Below, one piece after another: positions 1 to 7,446 of a DNA stretch of 26,812 nt. The translations under genes were made by a program, and so were the position numbers. Each line of letters opens with the position of its first letter. Positions within the stretch are counted from its first letter, which is position 1. Source of the stretch: Nymphaea colorata (taxonomy: Eukaryota > Streptophyta > Magnoliopsida > Nymphaeales > Nymphaeaceae); assembly GCF_008831285.2 (NCBI RefSeq), contig NW_022204598.1, positions 1 through 26,812 of the forward strand. The letters run 5' to 3'. Below the pieces are notes generated by a model. That model was given only the letters and a program-made list of their open reading frames with translations, was not told the DNA's origin and did no database searches.

Positions 1-65
1 GTGATTCATTTTGGTGTCTTATGGTTTACCTAATGTGTTTCACTAGTGTTACATTTATAATGATT
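1..65 (+). repeat. End of a preceding HOR-1 unit
   Basis: These 65 bases match the stretch before the phase marker in later units, for example from about 5973 ('ttatggtttacctaatgtg'). The array therefore continues to the left of the window. Confidence 0.85.
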
Positions 66-89
66 CTTAATACGGATGTCCTTAACAAG

Positions 90-193
90 TGATTCATTTG
101 GTGTCATATAGTTAACCTAATGTGTTTCACTTGTAATTTAATTGAATGTGCTTAACAAGTGAATTAGGTTAACAATAGGCAGAAATGAATCAC
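90..193 (+). repeat. Imperfect palindrome at the sense/antisense switch (L1 copy)
   Basis: The left arm 'gttaacctaatgtgtttcac' + 'ttgt' (111-134) pairs with 'acaagtgaattaggttaac' (155-173), apart from a 5-nt bulge (tgtgt), around a 20-nt spacer. Outside it, 'gtgattcattt' (90-100) pairs with 'aaatgaatcac' (183-193). The same structure recurs about 45 bp downstream of every phase marker, at roughly 6062, 7471, 10345, 11753, 14621, 17485 and 20494. In the other units 'ggtgtc' also pairs with 'gacacc', giving a longer stem. It could extrude as a cruciform or fold as a hairpin transcript. Confidence 0.8.
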
Positions 194-336
194 TCAAATC
201 TCATTCATTTTCATGCAAACCTGTGATTTCAATCTACTAAATCATTTAATATGGATATAACAATAAGTCAAGTACATTCAATAAAGTATGCGTGATCATA
301 CGAATCACTTAAATCTGACTCGTATTGGTACGAATA
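159..336 (-). repeat. Inverted monomer block inside each HOR-1 unit (L1 copy)
   Basis: Read on the minus strand, these about 180 bp are a C monomer followed by the start of an A monomer: 'gatttcaatctactaaatca' is the reverse complement of the C core, and 'caaatctcattcattttcat' that of 'atgaaaatgaatgagatttg'. Sense orientation resumes at 'tatagtgcacgatctaaagg'. Equivalent blocks lie near 6131-6308, 7540-7717, 10414-10591, 11822-11999, 14690-14867, 17554-17730 and 20562-20738. One inversion before amplification explains all of them. Confidence 0.85.
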
Positions 337-1614
337 TAGTGCACGATCTAAAGGATTGAAATTACAAGTTCGTATCAATACAAGTGCGATTTAAGTGATT
401 CAAATGATCACACATACTAAATTGAATGTGCTTAACTTATTGTTACATCCATGTTGCTTGATTAAGTGAACTGAAATCACAAGTTTGTATGAAAATGAAT
501 GTAATTCGAATGATTCATTTAGTGTCTTATAGTTAACCTAATGTGTTTTACATGTTATTACATCCATGCTCAATGATTGAAATAATTAAAACTCACAAGT
601 TTGTATGGATATAAAGGAGACCTATGCATTAGTTTGATCCTTTCTAGTTTGTACGATAAGTTGAACATGTTGTTACATCTATAGTGATCGATGCACAAGT
701 TCACATCAATACGAGTGGGATTTAAGTGATTCAATTGTTCACGCATATTTAATTAAATGTACTTAACTTGTTGTTATGTTTATTTTAAATGATTTAGTAA
801 ATTCAAATCATAGGTTTATATGAAAATGAATAGGATTCGAGTGATTCATTTGGTGTCTTACAGGTAACTTAATGTGTTTCACTTGTTATTACATACATTT
901 GATCAGTTATGTTTAATCAAGAGACTATGTGATTCATTTTTACTTGTTCTTACATACATTTGATAACTTATATTTGATTGAATGTGCGTAACCATTTGTT
1001 ACATACGTATAGAATGACTTAGTGGCTTGAAAAAAGAAGTCCGTTTGGAAATGAATGAGAGTCAAGTCACTATATTGGTCCCTTATAATTAATCTAATGT
1101 ATTTCACTTGTTATTATATCTATAATGAATGATTTAAATTGTTGAAATCACAAGTTTATATGGATTCAAATGGTTGAAGTCACTATATTTGTACACGTGT
1201 AGTTAGTCCGATGAGTTGAATTTGTTGTTACATCTATAGGGAACGTTCTAAAGGATTGAAATCACATGTTCGTACGAATACAAGTGAGATTTAAGTGATT
1301 CATATAATCTTGCATACTTAATTGAATGTGTTTAACTTGTTGTTACGTCTATAATAAATGATTTAGTAGATTGAAATCACAAGTTTCTATGAAAATGAAT
1401 GAGATTTGAGTGATTCATTTGGTGTCTTGTAGTTAACCTATTGTGTTTCACTTGTTATTACATCTTTGATCAATGATTTAAATGATTAAAACTTACAAGT
1501 TTGTTTGGACATAAAGGAGACCTATGCATTAGTTTGATCCCTTGTAGTTTATTCAATAAGTTGAACTAGTTCTTACATCTATGGTGATCGATGTAAGGAA
1601 TTGAAATCACAAGT

Positions 1615-1628
1615 TCGTATCAATACGA
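1615..1628. repeat. Dyad-symmetric motif in B monomers (example)
   Basis: TCGTAT-ca-ATACGA is a perfect 6-bp-arm palindrome with a 2-base spacer. It recurs in the B monomers containing 'gttcgtatcaatacgagtgg' (for example about 8999, 13277, 16146 and 19009) and is degenerate in others ('cgtatcaatacaag'). It could be a protein-binding site, but there is no direct evidence of function. Confidence 0.5.
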
Positions 1629-2195
1629 GTGGGATTAAAGTGATTCATTTTATCACACATACGTAATTGAATGTGCTTAACTTGTTGTTACTTTTATATT
1701 AAATGATTTAGTAGATTAAAATCATAGGTTTGTATGAAAATGAATGATATTGGAGTGATTCATTTGGTGTCTTGTAAGTAACCTAATGTGTTTCACTTGT
1801 TATTACATATATTTGATCACTTATATTTAATTGAGAGAGATTAAGTGATTGATTTTCACTTGTTATTACATATAATTGATCACTTGTATTTAATTGAATG
1901 TGCGTGACCATTTCTTACTTACGTATAGAATGACCTAGTGGCTTTGATACCAGTAGTTCGTTTGGAATACATATATAATGAATGATTTAAATGATTGAAA
2001 TCACATGTTCATGTGGATACAAACGCATGTAGTTAGTCCGATGAGTTGAATTTATTGTTACAACTATAGTGCACGATCTAAATGATTGAAATCACAAGTT
2101 CGTATCAATACAAGTGCGATTTAAGTGATTCAAATGATCACACATACTTAATTGAATGTGCTTAACTTGTTGTTACATCCATATTGCTAGATTAT

Positions 2196-2218
2196 GGGCC
2201 CGTTTGACGGGCAGGAAA
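2196..2218 (+). repeat. Left terminal inverted repeat
   Basis: The repeat reads GGGCCCGTTTGACGGGCAGG followed by AAA. It matches the reverse complement of 4986-5008 at 19 of 23 positions without gaps. If the duplication is only TA, the element would start one base earlier, at 2195. Confidence 0.8.
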
Positions 2219-2310
2219 AATCCTGTAGCTCACGAAAAAAAATTCAAATTTTTAAAAAATTTCTCATTTATCAAACACGGAAACATTTTTTTGCCCGTTA
2301 AAGGCATTTC

Positions 2311-2381
2311 CGGAAAAAAATTTCTGGAAACATCTTTCCACCGCGAGAGGTGGAGAAATGTTTCCCGAAATATTTTTTTGC
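2311..2381. repeat. Subterminal hairpin of the transposon
   Basis: The arm 2326-2342 (ggaaacatctttccacc) and arm 2349-2365 (ggtggagaaatgtttcc) are inverted complements with about one difference around a 6-base loop (gcgaga). Weaker pairing (A-rich left, T-rich right) continues outward to about 2311 and 2381. Flanking it, 'ttgcccgtta' occurs twice in direct orientation (2291-2300 and 2379-2387 region). Subterminal structure of this kind is common in non-autonomous DNA transposons. Confidence 0.75.
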
Positions 2382-2390
2382 CCGTTAGGG

Positions 2391-2522
2391 CACGCGAAGG
2401 CGTCTCCTCATCCTTAGCTTCACCCCACCCACCAGAGAGAGCTGTTGCACGTGAAGGCATTTCCTCGTCCTCAGCTTCACCCCACCCGCCTCTTTCACCT
2501 CACCCGCGAGAGAGAGCTGCTA
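2391..2522 (+). repeat. Imperfect tandem duplication in the left part of the transposon
   Basis: Unit 1 (2391-2447) starts 'cacgcgaaggcgtctcctca' and unit 2 (from 2448) starts 'cacgtgaaggcatttcctcg'. Both continue with 'agcttcaccccaccc' and end in 'agagagagctg'. Unit 2 is about 18 bases longer through an extra 'tctttcacctcacccgcg'-like stretch. This is the most GC-rich part of the window and resembles a plant 5' leader. Confidence 0.75.
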
Positions 2523-2940
2523 CCTTCTCTCACTACTGCTGTCTCGAACGTCGTCCCTCTCACTATCCTGCTGTGTAAGTAATCGTTTCTCCATGTCTCT
2601 CTCCCCTTCCTATCCGCGTCTCTCTCTCGTTTCAATCTGTCGATGGGCGTCAATCCACTCGAGTTGTGCTGTATAAATAGTCATGCGAAGAGATGGTATC
2701 CCCATCGAAGGAATTCGACTGTGGGGCAGGAATTGAGAGCTCTTCTTTCTTTCCTATCTCTGTCTCTGTTCACTCATTTGTTGTTGTTGTCGCCGGTCTC
2801 TAGCCACCTGGGCCTGGGGTTCATCGACCGCCGTCGGATCCTTTTCCCGATAGGGTTTCGCCCACATAGTTCATCGTGGGTTTTGATCTCCAGCCGAAGC
2901 AGGGTCCCCTAGTTCCCAATAGGGTGCATGACGTATTTTG
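2523..2940 (+). promoter_or_regulatory. Possible captured promoter/5' leader region
   Basis: This CT-rich, plant-5'-leader-like sequence has a GTAAGT splice-donor-like site at 2575-2580, a TATAAATAG box at 2672-2680, and an AGGGTTT telo-box-like motif at about 2852-2858. A frame is open from ATG 2643 to 2912, but its product is not recognisable and contains a leucine/serine-rich run of low complexity. I infer that this may be the 5' end of a host gene captured by the transposon. Each motif is short enough to occur by chance. Confidence 0.3.
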
Positions 2941-3570
2941 ATTTTGAGTTGGAGAGGGAAGGTTTGCTTGCTTCTTCTTCCAGCGCTATAATCTTCTTAC
3001 TTTTTTATGTTCTCTCCATTTCTCCTCTCTCGACTGATTACAATGTTGGGGAGGGTTGACAGATGCTGAACTTCTGGAGACCAAACGTTCGACGAAATGC
3101 CTCACCCACTCTTTTAAGTCTTTGTGTGCTAGTGAACCCTGATATGGCTCGTTCTTTTCTTCTGGTTTCTGCAGACGAACAGTTTGTCTAGATTCAAATT
3201 GAGATGGCACTGACTGTGTTACATTGGTCTTGAAGTGATCCTGTTAATAAACATAACTAGTTCTGCGACGGTCTTTATTTTCTTTTCTTCGACAATATTT
3301 TCTTCAAACCAAACCTTTTTTGTGGTGTTTATACATTTTGATAGATATAAAACTTCCTTCCAGGGTATGAAGCTTCTTCTCCCACAGTATGTCGATAACT
3401 GAATTTTGCTTGGTTTTTTTACGTATTTTATTGTTCTTTATTGTTTGGGAAATGCTTTTATTCATTTTTTGATCTGGAAACTTTCGGTTTGACTTGTGTG
3501 TTCTTTTGCATAATGCAACCATTTATCTTCTTTATGCTTGTAAATGAAGGGTGCTTCAGCAGAAGAACTG
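2941..3570 (+). other. Transposon interior, intron/UTR-like, no recognised gene
   Basis: This is T-rich sequence with an acceptor-like 'ggtttctgcag' at about 3165-3175 and long T runs, as in plant introns. One short open stretch (3079-3114, stop at 3115) would encode a peptide containing TFDEMPHPLF, which loosely recalls pentatricopeptide repeats but is too short to assign. Nothing else is recognisable. Confidence 0.4.
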
Positions 3571-3737
3571 TTTTACTTACTAGGGCAGAACAGTTAGGAT
3601 CACCTTTGTCACCGTCTGCACCTCCAGCTCCTGTCCATATAGTGCCAGCGCCTGTTGTGACAAATCTTAGAAAGTCACAGTCCTTCATTCCCCACGCCTT
3701 GGTAAAACTACATGGGGAGGAATTCATTACACCTTAA
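3563..3737 (+). other. Coding-like proline-rich segment, possible captured exon (unassigned)
   Basis: After an acceptor-like 'cttcagcag' ending at 3562, one forward frame stays open to a stop at 3735-3737. It encodes a Pro/Ala/Val-rich peptide (SPLSPSAPPAPVHIVPAPV, then NLRKSQSFIPHALVK). Composition shifts from the T-rich flanks to a more balanced, exon-like mix. I do not recognise the protein. A 17-base direct repeat, 'gccttggtaaaactaca', occurs at 3696-3712 and again at 3747-3763, suggesting a small local duplication at its end. Confidence 0.25.
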
Positions 3738-4644
3738 AATTTGTATGCCTTGGTAAAACTACAGCCAAAAGATCTATGTTTAATCCCCGTTCTTAATTGT
3801 ATCCAATCTGAAAAATTAACTATCTTGGCTGTCTATGCCACACTTCTTAGGAGAAGCTTATTAACCTCAAATTTTATTTGCATGGATCTGATTTATCATA
3901 TGTTTTCTAGTGATCCACAATAAGATCTATAGTTGATCAAATGAATGATCTTAAGAGATTTTTGTTTCGATTTTTAATATGGGTTCAATTTGATCTTATC
4001 ATCAACTCAACTTACAATTCTTATTTCTGCAAATTTTCTATATGATATGGAAATTACAATCTTTGGGTGGTTTCATTTTTTCCCCCAAGAAGAACAAAAA
4101 TGTTTACATAGATTTTTTAGAGATGTGACAAGATGAAGTGCCCATATGAAGTAAACAGAATAGAACAGAACAAGACATTCAAAACCCTGATAAATCAGAA
4201 GACCTCCTTATTTACATGACAGTAAGCAGAGTACTACATGATTCAACAGCCTTATTTTTATGCTGACATTTCAATTCTTACTTCAAATTGAATAGAACTT
4301 GAAGGACTGATCAGGACTATCTCCTTGAGAATGAGAAAGAGAGAGTGGATTGTGTCGAACTTTACTGCAGTTGTTTTTTGTTCCTATCTTGAGGTTTCCT
4401 GTTGTTTGTCTTGTGTGTATACCATTTTTTGCTGTTATTTATTTAGTATATGGTCCATCTGTTCTTGTTCAGTTTAATATAATAGGAAACAACCTTTTTG
4501 TAACTGATAGATCAGTTGTTACTTGTTATACAGTAAAGTGATACTTCTCCAGCTTAGTGTTGTTGGTTTGATATATTTACGGAACAAACCCTAATCCTTT
4601 TGTTGTCTATTTGACTTTCTTTACATTTTTTTATGTAATGGAAG
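3738..4644. other. Transposon interior, AT-rich, no recognised gene
   Basis: No frame here gives a recognisable protein. The stretch just before 4645 (pyrimidine-rich 'tttgactttctttacatttt' and then 'ggaag') has the composition of a plant intron ending in an acceptor, in line with the kinesin exon that follows. Confidence 0.4.
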
Positions 4645-4725
4645 GTCCATACTGATGAGACAAGGAGCAGTCTTCAATTTGCAACCAGGGCACTACGTGT
4701 GACAAATTGTGCACAAGTGAATCAA
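4645..4725 (+). pseudogene. Captured kinesin motor-domain exon fragment (KIN-7/CENP-E-like)
   Basis: Twenty-seven codons are open in one frame. They start VHTDETR and continue LQFATRALRVTNCAQVN. This matches the well-known end of the kinesin motor domain, where an E-T-x-x-T/S-L-x-F-A-x-R-A signature is followed by a basic/hydrophobic stretch and N. The TNCAQVN tail is closest, by memory of the family, to plant KIN-7 (CENP-E/NACK-type) kinesins. The fragment is bounded like an intact exon: AG at 4643-4644 after a T-rich tract, and GT at 4726-4727. The in-frame codon before it, across the putative acceptor, is a stop (TAA 4636-4638). No ATP-binding P-loop, switch motifs or other motor exons are seen in the element, so no functional kinesin can be made from it. 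The last codon is CAA where a Glu codon would be usual in the family. The identification is from a short peptide. Confidence 0.7.
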
Positions 4726-4985
4726 GTTTGTTACGGTTATTTATGTACTTGGTGTGGTTATTTATCTCATTTTTGTAAATCTGGACAAATGTTTCCTTAT
4801 CATCAAACTAAGAATTAATTTTCTGAAAATCTGGAAATGTATTTCTGTACCATCAAACTCAGAAATATAGAATTGGAAATATATTTCTGAGTCATCACAC
4901 ACACACCAAAATTGGAATTGGAAAGATTTTTCCCATTCCATTTTTCCATTTCCTATATTTTCAGAAATATATTTCCAGAAATATA
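4726..4985. repeat. Right subterminal region of the transposon with short repeated words
   Basis: After the kinesin fragment comes AT-rich sequence in which 'catcaaac' recurs (about 4800, 4851 and in the terminus at 4995) and 'agaaatatatttcc'-like words recur (about 4875-4890, 4964-4978 and 4977-4990). A short CA run lies at about 4896-4907. Repeated subterminal words are usual transposase-binding candidates in DNA transposons; this role is inferred. Confidence 0.5.
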
Positions 4986-5008
4986 TTTCCAGGCCATCAA
5001 ACGGCCCC
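4986..5008 (-). repeat. Right terminal inverted repeat
   Basis: Read on the minus strand it is GGGGCCGTTTGATGGCCTGG followed by AAA. The satellite resumes right after it with 'taagtgaattcaaatcac', exactly as in uninterrupted units. Confidence 0.8.
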
Positions 5009-5245
5009 TAAGTGAATTCAAATCACAAGTTTGTGTGAAAATAAATGAGATTTGAGTGATTCATTTGGTGTCTTATAATTAACCTAATGTGTTTCACTCG
5101 TTATGACATCTATGATCAACGATTTAAACGATAAAAACTCACAAGTTTATATGGATGTAAAGGAGACCTATGGATTAGTTTAGTTTGATCCATTGTAGTT
5201 TGTTCAATAAGTTGAACATGTTGTTACATCTCATTCATTTGTATC

Positions 5246-5529
5246 CATATGCACACTAAATCACTCGTCTCGATACGAGTGAGATTTAAGTGATTCATTT
5301 GATCACGCATACTTAATTGAATGTGCTTAACTTGTTGTTACGTCTATATTAAATGATTTAGTATATTGAAATCATAGGTTTGTATGGAAATGAATGAGAT
5401 TTGAGTGATTCATTTGGTGTCTTGTAGGTAACCTAATATGTTTCACTTGTTATTACATATATTTGATCACATATATTTAATTGAGAGATTAAATGATTCA
5501 TTTTCACTTGTTACTACATATATTTGATC
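5246..5529 (+). repeat. 284-bp segment present in L1 and L6, deleted in L2-L4
   Basis: In L1 the sequence runs 'tttgtatc' then 'catatgcacactaaatcac' up to 'tatttgatc' and 'aatatatttaattgag'. In L2, L3 and L4 'tttgtatc' is followed directly by 'aat(g/a)tatttaattgag'. Both breakpoints share 'atc', so the deletion could have used 3 bp of microhomology. The segment contains about two and a half monomers and a sense/antisense switch with the palindrome 5261-5282. L6 retains at least its left part; L5 retains an eroded version. Confidence 0.85.
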
Positions 5530-6037
5530 AATATATTTAATTGAGTGTGCGTAGCGATTTGTTACATACGTATAGAATGACTTAGTGGCTTGAAATAAGA
5601 AGTTTGTTTGGAAATGAATGAGAGTCAGGTCATTATGTTGGTCCGTTACAGTTAATCTAGTGTATTTCACTTGTTATTACACCTATAATGAATGATTTAA
5701 ATCATCGAAATCGCAAGTTCATATGGATACAAATGTGATCTATGCATTACTTTGAATGCGTGTAATTAGTCCGATGAGTTGAATTTGTTGTTACATCTAT
5801 AGTGAACGATCTAAAGGATTGAAATCACGCGTACGTACCAATACAAGTGAGATTTAAATGATTCATATGATCATGCATGCTTAATTGAATGTGTTTAACT
5901 TGTTGTTACATCTATATTAAATGATTTAGTAGATCGAAATCATAAGTTCGTATGAAAATGAATGATATTCGAGTGATTCATTTGGTGTCTTATGGTTTAC
6001 CTAATGTGTTTCACTGGTTGTTACATTTATAATGATT

Positions 6038-7446
6038 CTTAATACGGATGTCCTTAACAAGTGATTCATTTGGTGTCATATAGTTAACCTAATGTGTTTC
6101 ACTTGTAATTTAATTGAATGTGCTTAACAAGTGAATTAGGTTAACAATAGGGCACCAAGTTAATCATTCAAATCTCATTCATTTTCATGCAAGCCTGCGA
6201 TTTCAATCTACTAAATCATTTAACATGGATATAACAATAAGTCAAGTACATTCAATAAAGTATGCGTGATCATATGAATCACTTAAATCTGACTCGTATT
6301 GGTACGACTATAGTGCACGATCTAAAGGATTGAAATTACAAGTTCGTATCAATACAAGTGCGATTTAAGTGATTCAAATGATCACACATACTAAATTGAA
6401 TGTGCTTAACATATTGTTAAATCCATGTTGCTTGATTAAGTGAACTGAAATCAAAAGTTTGAATGAAAATGAATGTGATTCGAGTGATTCATTTGGTGTC
6501 TTATAGTTAACCTAACGTGTTTCACATGTTATTACATCCATGATCAATGATTTAAATAATTAAAACTCACAAGTTTATATGGACATAAAGGAGACCTATG
6601 CATTAGTTTGACCCTTTCTAGTTTGTACGATAAGTTGAACATGTTGTTACATCTATAGTGATCAATGCACAAGTTCACATCAATACGAGTGGGATTTAAG
6701 TGATTCAATTGATCACGCATATTTAATTGAATGTACTTAACTTGTTGTTACGTTTATATTAAATGATTAAGTAAATTCAAATCATAGGTTTATATGAAAA
6801 TGAATGGGGTTCGAGTGATTCATTTGGTGTCTTACAGGTAACTTAATGTGTTTCACTTGTTATTACATACATTTGATCACTTATGTTTAATCGAGAGATT
6901 ATGTGATTCATTTTTACTTGTTCTTACATACATTTGATAACTTATATTTAATTGAATGTGCGTAACCATTTGTTACATACGTATAGAATGACTTAGTGGC
7001 TTGAAAAAAGAAGTCCGTTTGGAAATGAATGAGTCAAGTCACTATATTGGTCCCTTATAGTTAATCTAATGTATTTCACTTGTTATTACATCTATAATGA
7101 ATGATTTAAATGATTGAAATCGCAACTTCATATGGATACAAATGGGATCTATGCATTACTTTGAATGCGTGTAATTAGTCCGATGAGTTGAATTTGTTGT
7201 TACATCTATAGTGAACGATCTAAAGGATTGAAATCACGCATTCGTACCAATACAAGTGAGATTTAAATGATTCATATGATCATGCATGCTGAATTGAATG
7301 TGCTTAACTTGTTGTTACATCTATATTAAATGATTTAGTAGATCGAAATCACAAGTTCGTATGAAAATAAATGAGATTCGAGTGATTAACTTGGTGTCTT
7401 ATGGTTTACCTAATGTGTTTCACTAGTTGTTACATTTATAATGATT
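6038..7446 (+). repeat. HOR-1 unit S1 (short form, 1409 bp)
   Basis: The unit begins exactly like an L unit, through the inverted block and about the first 1.05 kb. Near 7083-7130, inside an A monomer ('ttcacttgttattacatc' through 'gattgaaatc'), it jumps to sequence found near the end of L units ('gcaacttcatatggatac', compare 9949-10020). About 1.46 kb of the L unit is absent. The junction lies in sequence shared by both A monomers, as expected for unequal homologous exchange. Confidence 0.85.

Larger units (their letters stand above)
2196..5008. mobile_element. Non-autonomous PIF/Harbinger-like DNA transposon with captured gene pieces
   Basis: A 2813-bp insertion interrupts unit L1. The ends are inverted repeats: 2196-2218 starts GGGCCCGTTTGA and the reverse complement of 4986-5008 starts GGGGCCGTTTGA, with 19 of 23 positions matching. 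Uninterrupted sister units read 'gctagattaagtgaattc'. Here the left side reads 'gctagattat' and the right side 'taagtgaattc', so the duplication is TA exactly, or TAT/TAA if three bases. GC-rich GGGCC-GTTTG ends with a TWA-type duplication fit PIF/Harbinger elements. No transposase or Myb-like ORF is visible, so it is non-autonomous. The interior is far less AT-rich at the left, has gene-like features, and contains a kinesin exon, resembling a Pack-type (gene-capturing) element. Superfamily is an inference; a TA-duplicating family is the alternative. Confidence 0.82.
66..6037 (+). repeat. HOR-1 unit L1 (long form, split by a transposon)
   Basis: This is the first long unit, counted from one 'cttaatacggatgtcc' to the next. 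Its span is 5972 bp; without the inserted element and target duplication it is about 3156 bp. It is the longest and apparently fullest L form: it keeps the segment 5246-5529 that L2-L4 have lost. That segment holds a perfect 8-bp-arm palindrome (tcactcgt-ctcgat-acgagtga, 5261-5282). A single-copy oddity is 'aataggcagaaatg' near 173-186, where the other units have 'gg(g/a)caccaa'. Confidence 0.9.

Noticed and set aside
2156-2578. Open frame of 140 codons on the plus strand
   Set aside because: It starts in satellite sequence, crosses the transposon border and runs through a hairpin and a tandem duplication. The product is low-complexity and unrecognised, so it is a chance frame.
2643-2912. Open frame of 89 codons beside a TATA-like box
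   Set aside because: No recognisable domain; the Leu/Ser-rich run follows from CT-rich leader-like DNA. I kept only the regulatory-looking motifs, at low confidence.
3079-3114. Peptide TFDEMPHPLF resembling a pentatricopeptide-repeat motif
   Set aside because: Only about ten residues match before a stop, with no second repeat in frame; chance cannot be excluded.
2986-3210. Open frame of 74 codons on the minus strand
   Set aside because: No family resemblance. It opposes the direction suggested by the splice-like signals and the kinesin exon.
4350-4541. Open frame of 63 hydrophobic codons
   Set aside because: T-rich DNA of intron character gives Phe/Val/Leu-rich frames by composition. There is no motif or membrane-protein family I recognise.
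4895-4910. CA microsatellite
   Set aside because: Only about five CA units, within the range expected in AT-rich transposon ends.
2196-5008. hAT or Mutator element
   Set aside because: Empty-site comparison allows only a 2-3 bp target duplication, not 8 or 9 bp, and no long inverted repeats of Mutator size are seen.
5467-5670. Open frame of 67 codons on the minus strand of the satellite
   Set aside because: It lies entirely in non-coding monomers, and the frame is not kept in other copies.
66-6037. LTR retrotransposon origin of the long units
   Set aside because: No LTR pair, primer-binding site, polypurine tract or gag/pol coding remains; internal 115-bp periodicity explains the sequence.
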